Positions 34,673-43,646 of a stretch of DNA of 64,000 nt are shown piece after piece (the first letter of the stretch is position 1; every line of letters begins with the position of its first letter). The stretch is from NCBI RefSeq assembly GCF_900313035.1, contig NZ_OMPS01000009.1, positions 158,804 through 222,803 of the forward strand. Direction: 5' to 3'. The DNA comes from Ruegeria sp. EL01 (GTDB taxonomy: Bacteria; Pseudomonadota; Alphaproteobacteria; Rhodobacterales; Rhodobacteraceae). Under the pieces are notes generated by a model that was not told the origin of the DNA, did not search any database, and saw only the letters and a list, made by a program, of their open reading frames with translations. The position numbers and the translations under genes were made by a program.

Positions 34673-36331
34673 ATGGCCGACCGTTTCCGCATCACTCTGG
34701 CGCAGCTCAACCCTGTTGTAGGGGATATTGAGGGCAACGCGGCAAAGGCATTCTTGGCATGGGAACAGGCGCGCGCGGCGGGCGCCGATCTGGTGGCGCT
34801 GCCCGAGATGTTCATCACCGGGTACAACACCCAAGATCTGATCATGAAGCCGGTGTTTCATCGGGCGGCGATAGACGCGGTCGAAGCGTTGGCCAAGCGC
34901 TGTGCCGATGGGCCAGCGTTGGCCGTAGGCGGACCGTGGGTTGAAGATGATAACCTGTACAATGCCTATCTGATCCTCAAGGGTGGGCGGATCGCCAGCA
35001 AGGTGTTGAAACATCATCTGCCGAATGAAACTGTGTTCGACGAGGTGCGGCTTTATGATGCTGGCCCGCTTGGCGGCCCTTATTCCGTGGGGAATTTCCG
35101 GATTGGCAGCCCGATTTGTGAAGATGGTTGGCATCCAGATGTGGCAGAAACCTTGGAAGAGACCGGGGCAGAGTTTCTATTGATCCCCAATGGCTCTCCC
35201 TATTTTCGGGACAAATATGATGTTCGGCTAAATCACATGGTTGCGCGTGTGGTCGAGACAGGATTGCCGGTTATCTACCTGAATATGGTGGGTGGGCAGG
35301 ACGATCAGGTCTTTGATGGGGCGACATTCGGGATAAACCCGGGTGGTGAGCTTGCCTTCCGGATGCCGGTCTTTGACGAAGCCATAACAGACGTAGATCT
35401 TGAACGCGGTGACGAGGGCTGGCGGATCGTGCCGTCCGATATTGTGCCGCAACCCGACGCGTGGGAGCAGGACTACCGCGCGATGGTTCAGTCACTACGC
35501 GATTACATGGGTAAAACCGGGTTCAAAAAGGCGCTTCTTGGCCTGTCGGGCGGTGTCGATTCCGCCTTGGTTGCTGCAATTGCGGTGGATGCCATCGGAG
35601 CTGAAAACGTACGTTGTGTGATGTTGCCATCTGAATACACAAGCCAGGCGTCGCTGGATGATGCTGAGGCTGTCGCCAAGGCGCTGGGCGTGCAGTATGA
35701 CTTTGTACCGATCTCGAACAGCCGCGCTGCTGTAACCGACACTCTGGCGCCTTTGTTTGCCGGGCATGACGCGGACCTGACCGAGGAAAACATCCAGTCG
35801 CGCCTGCGCGGTTTGATGTTAATGGCCATCTCGAACAAGTTTGGCGAAATGTTGCTGACCACCGGCAACAAATCCGAGGTCGCCGTTGGGTATGCCACGA
35901 TTTATGGGGACATGAATGGTGGCTACAATCCGATCAAGGACCTGTACAAGACCCGCGTGTTCGAAACCTGTCGCTGGCGCAACGCCCATCATCGCGACTG
36001 GATGATGGGACCCGGGGGCGAGGTCATTCGCCCCTCGGTTATCGACAAACCCCCAAGCGCGGAACTGCGTGAAGACCAGAAAGACAGCGACAGCCTTCCG
36101 GACTATCCGGTTCTTGATGGAATTCTGGAAATCCTTGTCGATCAGGATGGCTCGGTCGCTGATTGCGTTGTTGCGGGTTTTGACAAAGACGATGCCAGTC
36201 GCGTCGAACATCTGATCTATATCAGCGAGTACAAGCGGTTTCAGTCAGCGCCTGGCACGCGACTGACCAGTCGCGCGTTTTGGTTGGACCGCCGCTATCC
36301 AATCGTGAATCGCTGGCGTGATCGCGATTGA
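34673..36331 (+). CDS. nadE: NAD+ synthase, glutamine-hydrolysing
   Basis: The 552-residue fusion has an N-terminal nitrilase-type glutaminase, with catalytic triad E45 in LPEMF, K113 in LKHHLPNE and C149 in SPICEDGW, and a C-terminal NAD synthetase with the PP-loop SGGVDS at 292-297 and LLTTGNKSEVAVGYATIYGD. It amidates nicotinic acid adenine dinucleotide using ammonia tunnelled from glutamine, the last step of NAD synthesis. Length is typical of the short glutamine-dependent form. ATG 34673 is preceded by GAGGACAAGAGGGC. nadD lies separately at 51.6 kb. Confidence 0.95.
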   Translation: MADRFRITLAQLNPVVGDIEGNAAKAFLAWEQARAAGADLVALPEMFITGYNTQDLIMKPVFHRAAIDAVEALAKRCADGPALAVGGPWVEDDNLYNAYLILKGGRIASKVLKHHLPNETVFDEVRLYDAGPLGGPYSVGNFRIGSPICEDGWHPDVAETLEETGAEFLLIPNGSPYFRDKYDVRLNHMVARVVETGLPVIYLNMVGGQDDQVFDGATFGINPGGELAFRMPVFDEAITDVDLERGDEGWRIVPSDIVPQPDAWEQDYRAMVQSLRDYMGKTGFKKALLGLSGGVDSALVAAIAVDAIGAENVRCVMLPSEYTSQASLDDAEAVAKALGVQYDFVPISNSRAAVTDTLAPLFAGHDADLTEENIQSRLRGLMLMAISNKFGEMLLTTGNKSEVAVGYATIYGDMNGGYNPIKDLYKTRVFETCRWRNAHHRDWMMGPGGEVIRPSVIDKPPSAELREDQKDSDSLPDYPVLDGILEILVDQDGSVADCVVAGFDKDDASRVEHLIYISEYKRFQSAPGTRLTSRAFWLDRRYPIVNRWRDRD

Positions 36332-36603
36332 GGCCCCTAGTTTGTCTCTGATCTGAAGACAGTTTGCCGATGTTGTATAGCATTGTAGCGATAAGTGCCT
36401 GAAATGATGTCGATAGACTGGTTCAGAAGGTACGTAAGGCTTGTTTTGGCGACACGTTTCTGCCACATTTATGCTTGAATGTTGCCCAATGTGGGGCGGA
36501 TGTGACGCATTGCTGTTGAGTTCGCAGCGGTCTGACAAACGGTTTCTTGTCTGAGTGTGGCGCATCCGGTGTTGGTTGTCTGAGTTAATGGTTTGGTGGT
36601 AAA
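36332..36603. other. Intergenic region, nothing assigned
   Basis: This 272-base stretch between nadE and a small unknown gene has stop codons in all frames, no convincing RNA gene and no strong palindrome. It presumably holds the promoter of the small downstream gene, but I cannot name the elements. Confidence 0.4.
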
Positions 36604-36879
36604 ATGTACAAGGAATACGATAGGTCTCTTCACTCGCCCTTGAAATGGCAGACGATGGAATCTCCGGCCCAAGAGCTGGATGAGGACAAGCTGGACGCGG
36701 ATATCGCTGATCTTATTGGCGCGCAAATGTCCGACGAAGAGAAGTGTGAAACCCTGGTTCGTCCGGGATTCCCCTCTCTCATCTCGCAGGAAGATGTAGC
36801 AGCACACGACGCAGAGAAGGCTATTGGGTTGTCGGGGGCGCTTCGCCAGAAATGGGCTGAGCTGTCCGGCGCCGCGTAA
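36604..36879 (+). CDS. Small acidic hypothetical protein (91 aa)
   Basis: I do not recognise a family. The 91-residue product is acidic and soluble, with a predicted helical core (QELDEDKLDADIADLIGAQ) and a C-terminal LSGALRQKWAELSG. Third codon positions are GC-rich through most of its length, in keeping with real coding sequence. GGTGG lies 4 bases before ATG 36604, and an 11-bp-stem terminator follows about 100 bases after the stop. It has no membrane segment, signal peptide or Cys pair, so no function is proposed. Confidence 0.6.
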   Translation: MYKEYDRSLHSPLKWQTMESPAQELDEDKLDADIADLIGAQMSDEEKCETLVRPGFPSLISQEDVAAHDAEKAIGLSGALRQKWAELSGAA

Positions 36880-36980
36880 AGCACGCTGACCTAGACTGGT
36901 AAACGTCACCCTGTCGCGGCGATCAAAGAGTTTTCTCTATTGCAAACATCGTTGAACCTGGTCGTTTGGCCGAGGTGTAA

Positions 36981-37008
36981 TATCCCTGCGCTTGTTCGCG
37001 CAGGGATA
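36981..37008. terminator. Bidirectional terminator, 11-bp stem
   Basis: TATCCCTGCGC (36981-36991), a six-base loop, then GCGCAGGGATA (36998-37008) form a perfect 11-bp stem flanked by AT-rich bases on both sides. It lies between the small plus-strand gene and the converging MBL-fold gene and can serve both. Confidence 0.75.
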
Positions 37009-37074
37009 AATTTGTCCGAAAGCTACTGGGCCATGATTTCGGAAACGACTCGGACCGCTGCGTTTCGGCGGTCG

Positions 37075-38007
37075 TTAACCCATCATCTGATAGCTGACCG
37101 GCACAAAGCGAAACCCGTCGCCGCGGCTTTCTACATAACCGGCAGCTGGAAATGGCATGTGATATCCGACCATCGGCACCTTGTCCGCCGCAAGCAGGCC
37201 CAGAACGTTGCGCCGTGACTCCGTAGCCGCCGGCTTGTCCATGTCGAAACGGACCTCCCACTCCGGATGGGCAAAAGACCAGACATAGTGGTTGGCCAAA
37301 TCTGCGGTCAGGATCAGACGCTGACCGTTGCTTTCCAGATGATACACCATGTGACCCGGTGTGTGCCCGAACGCCGCCATTGCGGTGACACCCGAAGCAA
37401 CATCGCCGCCATCTTCGATAAAGGTCATCTTTTCTGCCAGCGGCGTCACCTTTGCTGCAACCAGATCGCCCACGCGATTGCCTGCCTCCTGAGCGGCCCA
37501 GAAATCATATTCGGACGCTGCCGTGATGTAGCGGGCATTTGGGAAGGTGGGTGCGTCATCAGTTGTCATGCCGCCAATATGATCGGGGTGCATGTGGGTC
37601 AGGACCACAATGTCGATCTGATCCGGGGTGACGCCCGCATCCGCTAGCGCAGCCTGTATGCCACCCTGCCCAAGCCCGGTATCAAACAGAACCATCTCGG
37701 CCCCGGTGTTGACCAATGTCGGTGTAAAGAAGAACTGTGCAACGTCAGGCGAAATGAAATTGTCGGCTGACACTTTGGCGAAATCTTCATCCGACGCGCC
37801 ACCACCGAAAATCTCCTGAGCGCCGTCGCGGGGAAGGCTGCCATCCAAAAGTGTCGTGACGGTGAAATCACCCAACTGGAAAGATTTTGCGATTGTTGAG
37901 TTTGCTTTGCTGTCGGATCCTGCGGCGAAAACAGGTGCCGCTGCGGATGCAAAAGGTAAGGTTGCTGCGGCTCCCAACGCCGCCCTGCGGGTCAAATTAA
38001 TGGTCAT
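37075..38007 (-). CDS. Exported MBL-fold metallo-hydrolase
   Basis: The 310-residue protein starts at ATG 38007 (GGGAGAAG upstream); an upstream in-frame start at 38193 would bury the signal. The signal MTINLTRRAALGAAATLPFASAAAPVFA has a twin Arg and may be a Tat signal. The metallo-beta-lactamase fold shows VVLTHMHPDHIGG (HxHxDH, two zinc sites), AAFGHTPGHMVYH (third His) and the final GYHMPF. Relatives include N-acyl homoserine lactonases and many general hydrolases; the substrate is unknown. Its promoter overlaps a strong dyad. Confidence 0.85.
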   Translation of the reverse strand: MTINLTRRAALGAAATLPFASAAAPVFAAGSDSKANSTIAKSFQLGDFTVTTLLDGSLPRDGAQEIFGGGASDEDFAKVSADNFISPDVAQFFFTPTLVNTGAEMVLFDTGLGQGGIQAALADAGVTPDQIDIVVLTHMHPDHIGGMTTDDAPTFPNARYITAASEYDFWAAQEAGNRVGDLVAAKVTPLAEKMTFIEDGGDVASGVTAMAAFGHTPGHMVYHLESNGQRLILTADLANHYVWSFAHPEWEVRFDMDKPAATESRRNVLGLLAADKVPMVGYHMPFPAAGYVESRGDGFRFVPVSYQMMG

Positions 38008-38045
38008 TTCTGCTTCTCCCTGTCTGAGCACCATGGAAAGAATTA

Positions 38046-38096
38046 GGTCAGCGTAAGACGCTGACCACATTATACGCGCAATACATGGGCTGTCTG
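38046..38096 (-). promoter_or_regulatory. Promoter of the MBL-fold gene with a dyad at the transcription start
   Basis: On the minus strand a perfect -10 TATAAT (38074..38069) is preceded after 16 bases by CAGACA (38096..38091). Immediately downstream is a perfect 9-bp inverted repeat, GGTCAGCGT and ACGCTGACC, with a 3-base centre (38046-38066). The predicted start, about 38062, falls inside the dyad. It is either an operator overlapping +1 or a 5' stabilising hairpin of the mRNA. Confidence 0.62.
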
Positions 38097-38124
38097 GATG
38101 AACATTACGTGTTAAATTTTGTTC

Positions 38125-38559
38125 ATGGCGCGATCTCAAAATAAGACGATTCCAACGGGGCAAAGCGTGGACAGCTTTCTTTCGGCTGTTCAACCACAGG
38201 CCAAAGCCGAGGATGCGCGCGTGCTTGATGCCTTGTTCCGCAAAATAACGCGGTTTGAGCCGGTCTTGTGGGGGCCGTCAATCATTGGGTATGGCCGCTA
38301 TCAATACAGGTACAAATCCGGGCGCGAGGGCGCGTTTCTAGCCACCGGGTTTTCGCCACGCAAGGCCGCACATTCCATATACATTATGCCCGGATACGCT
38401 GATTTCGGTCACATCCTGTCGAGGTTGGGAAAGCACAAACACGGCAAGTCATGTCTGTATGTAAACAAGTTGGCAGATATCGATCTTGAGGTCCTGTCCG
38501 AGTTGATCCGGGCCGGGCTGGATGATCTGGCGCAGAAGTGGCCGGTCGAGCCGACCTGA
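38125..38559 (+). CDS. DUF1801 (YdhG-like) family protein
   Basis: The 144-residue soluble protein belongs to the DUF1801/YdhG family, with SVDSFLSAVQPQAKAEDARVLDALFRKITRFEPVLWGPSIIGYGRYQYRYKSGREG, then an IYIMPGYADF strand and a C-terminal KSCLYVNKLADIDLEVLSELI. Family function is unknown; the fold resembles iron-chaperone frataxin-like domains. It starts at ATG 38125; a TTG two codons earlier is also in frame. It is divergent from the exported MBL gene, so it may share the regulatory dyad. Confidence 0.8.
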   Translation: MARSQNKTIPTGQSVDSFLSAVQPQAKAEDARVLDALFRKITRFEPVLWGPSIIGYGRYQYRYKSGREGAFLATGFSPRKAAHSIYIMPGYADFGHILSRLGKHKHGKSCLYVNKLADIDLEVLSELIRAGLDDLAQKWPVEPT

Positions 38560-38619
38560 CGGCTTCGGCTGGACAAAACCACGTCCATGTGACAAGAGCC
38601 GCGCCAACAGGAGACTCCC

Positions 38620-39945
38620 ATGACCACCACCCGTTTTGCCCCGTCACCCACCGGTTACATCCATGTGGGCAACCTGCGCACCGCCTTGATGAATTATCTG
38701 ATCGCTCGCAAGGCTGGCGGAACGTTCATTCTGCGTATCGACGACACTGATCCAGAACGTTCGAAAGAAGAATATGTCGATGCCATCAAGCAGGATATGG
38801 AGTGGCTGGGTCTGCATTGGGACAAGGTCGAGCGTCAGTCAGATCGCCTGGATCGCTATGCCGAGGCCGCTGACAAACTACGTGAGATGGGTCGTTTCTA
38901 CGAGGCGTTCGAAACGCCAACCGAGCTGGACCTGAAGCGCAAGAAGCAGCTGAACATGGGCAAGCCACCGGTCTATGACCGCGCAGCGTTGTCTCTGTCC
39001 GAGGAGGAAAAAGAGACGTTGCGGGCCGAGCGTGGCAATGGCGTGTGGCGGTTCAAGCTGGATCACGAACGGATCGAGTGGAATGACGGCATTCTGGGCG
39101 ACATCTCAATTAATGCAGCGTCGGTGTCCGACCCGGTTCTGATCCGCGGCGACGGTCAGGTTCTCTATACGATCGCGTCGGTCGTCGACGATACCGAGAT
39201 GGGCGTGACGGACGTGGTGCGCGGCTCGGACCACGTGACCAACACCGCCACCCAGATTCAGATCATCAAGGCGCTGGGCGGACAATGCCCGCGCTTTGCC
39301 CACCATTCGCTGCTGACCGGTCCGCAGGGTGAGGCGCTGTCGAAACGTCTGGGCACGCTGGCTTTGCGTGACCTGCGCGAACAAGGCGTGCAGCCAATGG
39401 CCCTGTTGAGCCTGATGGCGCGTCTTGGGTCTTCCGATCCGGTGGAGCTCCGGTCGGATATGGCTGAACTGATAGAGGGGTTCGACGTTGCACGATTTGG
39501 ATCGGCGCCGACGAAATTCGACGCTCAGGATCTGTTTCCGCTGACAGCAAAGCATCTGCAGTCCCTGCCACTATCCGAAGTTATGGATGCTGTGTCCGAG
39601 GTTGGTGTTCCTGCAGATCAGGCAGAGCCGTTTTGGGCTATGGCACGGGAGAACATCACAACGCTGAGTGACCTCAAAGGCTGGTGGGAATTGTGCCGTG
39701 ACGGCGCAGACCCCTTGATCGCCGATGAGGACAGCGCCTTTATCGCCGAAGCCATGACGCTTTTGCCCGAAGGGCCTTTCGACGGCGAAACCTGGGCCAC
39801 TTGGACCCAAGCGGTCAAAGAGGCGACGGGTCGCAAGGGCAAGGGCTTGTTCATGCCGCTGCGCAAAGCGTTGACCGGTATGGAACGAGGCCCCGAGATG
39901 GCGACGTTGCTGCCGCTGCTGCAGGTGATCCGGGCGCGCGGGTAA
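38620..39945 (+). CDS. gltX: Glutamyl-tRNA synthetase
   Basis: The 441-residue class Ib synthetase has the HIGH-type motif HVGN in RFAPSPTGYIHVGNLRTALMNYL and a KLSKR-type motif LSKRLG. Length is slightly below E. coli GltX but normal for the second GltX paralogue of many alphaproteobacteria. Such strains usually have two GltX, one charging mainly tRNA-Gln for transamidation; this one cannot be assigned to either role from sequence alone. AACAGGAGA lies 5 bases before ATG 38620, and a terminator follows the stop. Confidence 0.93.
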   Translation: MTTTRFAPSPTGYIHVGNLRTALMNYLIARKAGGTFILRIDDTDPERSKEEYVDAIKQDMEWLGLHWDKVERQSDRLDRYAEAADKLREMGRFYEAFETPTELDLKRKKQLNMGKPPVYDRAALSLSEEEKETLRAERGNGVWRFKLDHERIEWNDGILGDISINAASVSDPVLIRGDGQVLYTIASVVDDTEMGVTDVVRGSDHVTNTATQIQIIKALGGQCPRFAHHSLLTGPQGEALSKRLGTLALRDLREQGVQPMALLSLMARLGSSDPVELRSDMAELIEGFDVARFGSAPTKFDAQDLFPLTAKHLQSLPLSEVMDAVSEVGVPADQAEPFWAMARENITTLSDLKGWWELCRDGADPLIADEDSAFIAEAMTLLPEGPFDGETWATWTQAVKEATGRKGKGLFMPLRKALTGMERGPEMATLLPLLQVIRARG

Positions 39946-39974
39946 TCCTAAGCCAAACAGTAGATTTGAACACT

Positions 39975-40007
39975 AGGCCGGGCCGCAAAGCCTGGCCTTT
40001 TCAGTTT
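39975..40007 (+). terminator. Rho-independent terminator after gltX
   Basis: AGGCCGGGC, loop CGCAAA, then GCCTGGCCT form a 9-bp stem with one G-U pair, followed by TTTTCAGTTT. Position 30 bases after the gltX stop and the U-rich tail make this a standard terminator. It slightly overlaps the end of the convergent gamma-glutamylcyclotransferase-like gene. Confidence 0.8.
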
Positions 40008-40575
40008 ACGCGGGTTGCACAATCTTTGCGGACACGCGCGCTAGCCGGGTGTCTACAAATTCGGTTTCAGCATGTTTCAGCTGTTGATGTCGCGGGTAGC
40101 GCGGCTCGGCGCGGTCGTTCAGGATAGGCGCCTCCCATCCATCCGTCGTGGCAAAGAACCGGTCGGCGCCGTCCGGACCAAAAGCGCGCAGATATCCTTG
40201 CACAACGACGTCAATATAGCTCAGCAACAGCGGGTGATGGTTGGTTGCCTCGTTTTGGCGGTTTCTTGGTACCGCGTAGACCGCGATGTCAACGTCCCGT
40301 GTCAGCGGGTGCGAAATGGATTGAGTTGCCGGAACACGATCATAAGCCCATTCCCGTTCATCCAATGCCGCCCAGTCATCGCCCGGGACATGGGCAATCA
40401 TCCCTTCGATCTCGGAATCTGCATCCGGGATCGCCGTCAGGAATGCCACAGGTCGCAGGTCGGTATGCCGCCACGCGCGCCGCCACCCCTTCAGCGTTGC
40501 AGGCTGGGGATCAGGGAAATCATGCGTGGCCAGGTTCACAAGGCTGCCGTAGCCAAAGAAATAGGGGTCAGCCAT
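40006..40575 (-). CDS. Gamma-glutamylcyclotransferase-like (AIG2/GGCT fold) protein
   Basis: The 189-residue protein starts PYFFGYGSLVNLATHDFP, the GGCT-fold YGSL motif that binds the gamma-glutamyl group. LKGWRRAWRHTDLRPVAFL is the following strand. IEGMIAHVPGDDWAALDEREWAYDRV carries the catalytic Glu region. Such proteins cleave gamma-glutamyl amides to 5-oxoproline, but many bacterial members have other substrates. It is divergent from the Rrf2 regulator, with a palindromic site in the gap, and so may be a target of it. Confidence 0.83.
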   Translation of the reverse strand: MADPYFFGYGSLVNLATHDFPDPQPATLKGWRRAWRHTDLRPVAFLTAIPDADSEIEGMIAHVPGDDWAALDEREWAYDRVPATQSISHPLTRDVDIAVYAVPRNRQNEATNHHPLLLSYIDVVVQGYLRAFGPDGADRFFATTDGWEAPILNDRAEPRYPRHQQLKHAETEFVDTRLARVSAKIVQPA

Positions 40576-40630
40576 GTGGGCGGCGTCCTTCTTGAAGATT
40601 GATGTATGTCAAACCGCTTTTTTGCTGAAC

Positions 40631-40647
40631 ATGCAATATGACTGCAT
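40631..40647. promoter_or_regulatory. Possible NsrR-like operator
   Basis: ATGCAATATGACTGCAT (40631-40647) contains ATGCA and TGCAT as inverted half-sites, extended to ATGCAAT against ATGCAGT on the other strand. The half-sites resemble the ATGYA core of NsrR boxes. It lies 22 bases before the Rrf2 ATG and is shared with the divergent gene, which suggests autoregulation. The match is modest. Confidence 0.4.
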
Positions 40648-40668
40648 CAAGAATGTAGGGAGGCCAAT

Positions 40669-41115
40669 ATGCGGATTACCAAACGGACGAACATAGCGGT
40701 GCGTCTTCTGATGTATTGCGCAGCACATCTGGATCGGCTGGTGACGAAAGCTGAGATAGCCGAAGCGTGCAACATCTCGGAAAATCATCTGGCGCAGGTG
40801 ATCAATCAATTGAGCCAGTTGGGCTACCTGAGCACACAACGCGGCCGAAATGGTGGAATGTCACTTGCGCGCCGTGCAGATCAGATCCGTATCGGCGCGG
40901 TTTTTCGGCACGTCGAAGGCTCTTTTCCGATTGTTGAGTGCTTTGCAGATGCCGACAACACCTGCCCATTGACTGATGCGTGTCGTCTACGCGTGGCGTT
41001 GCAAGATGCGGCCGAAGTCTTCTACGCCTCGTTGGATGATATCACGCTAGATGCGTTGGTCTGTGACAATGACCCCTTGCTGAGAATTCTCCAACCCGTT
41101 GCCTGCGGACGCTGA
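40669..41115 (+). CDS. Rrf2 family regulator, NsrR-like Fe-S sensor
   Basis: The 148-residue protein has an N-terminal winged helix, MRITKRTNIAVRLLMYCAAHLDRLVTKAEIAEACNISENHLAQVINQLSQLGYLSTQRGRNGGMSLAR, and three cysteines, C91, C99 and C105 (C-x7-C-x5-C), in the cluster-binding loop. This matches NO-sensing NsrR better than IscR. It would repress targets until its Fe-S cluster meets nitric oxide. AGGGAGG lies 5 bases before ATG 40669. No hmp or nor gene is in the window, so the regulon is unknown. Confidence 0.85.
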   Translation: MRITKRTNIAVRLLMYCAAHLDRLVTKAEIAEACNISENHLAQVINQLSQLGYLSTQRGRNGGMSLARRADQIRIGAVFRHVEGSFPIVECFADADNTCPLTDACRLRVALQDAAEVFYASLDDITLDALVCDNDPLLRILQPVACGR

Positions 41116-41117
41116 CA

Positions 41118-43646
41118 TCAATCGCTGGCGCGTAGGATACGCGCTGGTCGCACGGACAGGGGACGCAGTGCAAAAGCCAGACCTGCACCCAGAGTGACGA
41201 TAACTCCCGCGATCACGATGCCCAATGCTGATGCCCAAATGATCGAGAAACTTGTGTCGAATATGTAGGTGGCAACCGCCCAGCCACCTAGGATGCCCGT
41301 AAGCAAAGCGACACCGCCGGCTGCCGCACCTAGGAGGATGGCGCGCAGGGCAAAGCTGAACAGAATTCGGGGACGGTCAGCGCCTAGCGTTTTCAAAACA
41401 GCAGCTTCGTATCTTCGCGCGGGCTCCCCAGCAGCGGCCGCGCCTATCAGAACCAGGAATCCCGTCAGCAATGAAACACCTGCCCCGTATGAGGTCGCAG
41501 CAGCCAGCCCAGCCAACAGACCGGACACGCGGTCAATTGCATCCCTGACCCGAATGGCTGTGATGTTGGGATATTGATCCGCCAGGTCCCGCAATATTGC
41601 GGCTTCGGCTTGTTCCTCGGCATATACCGTCGCAATGAAGCTATGGGGTGCGCCTGCCAGTGCGGACGGATTCATCGACATGATGAACCCCATACCTGCC
41701 GTCGAAAAATCAACCTCGCGGAACGAGGTCAGTTCGGCTATGATATCGCGCCCCAGAATGTTGATTGTCAGTTCATCCCCAAGCTTCAATCCCATTTCTT
41801 CGCCTTCTTCAGCGGCAAAGCTGACTTGTGGTGTGCCAGAATAATCTTCGGGCCACCATTCGCCAGCGGTGATGCGGGCGTTCTCGGGCGGTTGAATGGA
41901 ATAGGTGAGACCGCGATCGCCCTCTACGACCCAGTGATCCCCGGCCACCTCACGCGCAGGGCGCCCGTTGATCTGTGAAAGAATGCCACGCAGCATTGGC
42001 GCGCTTTCAATCCGGCTGACATCCGGGTCGTTTTCAAGGCGCTTATTAAAGCCCGGCATTTGATCCTTTTGGATATCGACGAAGAAATACGAGGGCGCCA
42101 CATCCGGGAGGTTTCCCGAGATCGCGTTGCGCAAGGTGCCATCGATTTGACCAACCGCCGCCAGAACCGACAGGCCGAGACCCAGCGATAGGACGACGGA
42201 CCCTGCGCCTTCGCGCGGGTCAGAAATCGCGGACAATGCCCAGCGAAGGGCTGGGCGGCCTCGCGCCAAGGGCGCACCAGTGCGGGCTACCCAGCGGATC
42301 GCGAAGGCGGACAGGGACAGCAACAGCAGAGCGCCAACCAGCCCGCCGCTGGTCCAAAGTGTGAGCCATGTGGACCCGCTGAACCAGGACGCAGAGGCGA
42401 TCAGCAGAGCGAGCCCCAACGCAGTCGCCAACACATAGATGGCCCGCGGAAGCCGGTTGGCGGATGTCAAGGCATCCCGAAACAGCGTGGCGGCGCGCAC
42501 TTCCTCGGTGCGGGCCAGGGGCCAGAGTGTGAACAGAAACGCCGTTAAGAACCCATACAAGGCAGCTTCGGCCAAGGGTTGCGGATAAAACGAAAAGACA
42601 GCTGGAATGGGCAGGCGGCTTTCGATAACGGGCGCCATCAACATAGGTGCCAACCCGCCCAGCGTCACACCGATCACGATACCCACCCCGGATAGCAACC
42701 CGATCTGGATCATGTAGGTTTGGAAAATGGTCGCCCTGTCTGCCCCCAATGTGCGCAAAGTGGCGATCGTTTCGGTTTTCTGAGACAAATAGGCCCGGAC
42801 GGCGGCAGAGACACCAATGCCACCAACAGCCAGCCCCGACAGGCCGACCAACACCAGAAATGAACTGAGCCGCGCAACGAATTCAGAAATGCCCGGCGCG
42901 CCATTGCGCGCATCGGTCCATCGCATACCAGTGCCGTCAAAGGTCTGGTCAGCTTCGATTGAGAGATCCGCCAAAGCGATATCAGACGGCAGATCCAGTC
43001 GGTATTTTGTCGAAAACAAAGTGCCGGGCTCTAGCAGGCCCGAGGTACGCAGGTCTTCAGTGCGCACCAGTGTTCTTGGACCCAATTCAAAGCCATCTGC
43101 TGCACCGTCCGGTTCCGTCTCTAACGAAGCCATGAGCACAAAATCCTGCGTGCCCAGCGCGAAAAGGTCCCCGACCGAAAGGCCGAGGCGATCTATCAGT
43201 GCCGGATCCATGACTGCGCCCGGTAGCTCAGCGGAGCCATCCAATGCTGTTGCCAACGGGATGTCAGGCTTCAACAACACAGATCCCAGTAGCGGATAGG
43301 CATCATCAACGGACTTCACCTGTGTCAGCGCTCGCTCAGGTCCTGTATCGCGAAGTGCCACGGCCATAGATCGGAAATCGACGACCTCGGAAACCTGTTG
43401 TGCGGACTGGTCCATCCAGGCGCGTTCTTCGTCGTTGGCAAAACGGTAGGTGAATTCCAACTGGGCATCGCCACCCAGCAATGCCGCCCCTTCCTGCGTC
43501 AGGCCCGCCTGGATTGCGTGTCGAACCGAACCGACAGCCGCAATCGCAGCAACGCCAAGGGCCAAACAGGCCAGGAAGATGCGAAATCCACGCAGGCCGC
43601 CCCGTAACTCGCGTCGGGCCAGCCGCCCGGCCAGCCGCATGCTCAT
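41118..43646 (-). CDS. ABC transporter permease, FtsX/MacB-type (YbbP-like)
   Basis: The 842-residue protein has one N-terminal helix (FRIFLACLALGVAAIAAVG), a periplasmic domain, and two FtsX permease blocks: one around LVLVGLSGLAVGGIGVSAAVRAYLSQKTETIATLRTLGADRATIF, and one at the C-terminus with AAVLKTLGADRPRILFSFALRAILLG. E. coli YbbP has this ten-helix, two-FtsX plan. Paired with the LolD-like ATPase and the arylesterase it recalls ybbA-ybbP-tesA. The type VII class performs mechanotransmission or lipoprotein/lipid release, not classic transport; the substrate is unknown. ATGA overlaps the ATPase stop. Confidence 0.9.
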   Translation of the reverse strand: MSMRLAGRLARRELRGGLRGFRIFLACLALGVAAIAAVGSVRHAIQAGLTQEGAALLGGDAQLEFTYRFANDEERAWMDQSAQQVSEVVDFRSMAVALRDTGPERALTQVKSVDDAYPLLGSVLLKPDIPLATALDGSAELPGAVMDPALIDRLGLSVGDLFALGTQDFVLMASLETEPDGAADGFELGPRTLVRTEDLRTSGLLEPGTLFSTKYRLDLPSDIALADLSIEADQTFDGTGMRWTDARNGAPGISEFVARLSSFLVLVGLSGLAVGGIGVSAAVRAYLSQKTETIATLRTLGADRATIFQTYMIQIGLLSGVGIVIGVTLGGLAPMLMAPVIESRLPIPAVFSFYPQPLAEAALYGFLTAFLFTLWPLARTEEVRAATLFRDALTSANRLPRAIYVLATALGLALLIASASWFSGSTWLTLWTSGGLVGALLLLSLSAFAIRWVARTGAPLARGRPALRWALSAISDPREGAGSVVLSLGLGLSVLAAVGQIDGTLRNAISGNLPDVAPSYFFVDIQKDQMPGFNKRLENDPDVSRIESAPMLRGILSQINGRPAREVAGDHWVVEGDRGLTYSIQPPENARITAGEWWPEDYSGTPQVSFAAEEGEEMGLKLGDELTINILGRDIIAELTSFREVDFSTAGMGFIMSMNPSALAGAPHSFIATVYAEEQAEAAILRDLADQYPNITAIRVRDAIDRVSGLLAGLAAATSYGAGVSLLTGFLVLIGAAAAGEPARRYEAAVLKTLGADRPRILFSFALRAILLGAAAGGVALLTGILGGWAVATYIFDTSFSIIWASALGIVIAGVIVTLGAGLAFALRPLSVRPARILRASD

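Noticed and set aside
38620..39945. Short GltX as a possible truncated or tRNA-Asp modifying (GluQ-like) enzyme
   Set aside because: It has the full anticodon-binding region and KLSKR-type motif; GluQ proteins are about 300 residues and lack it.
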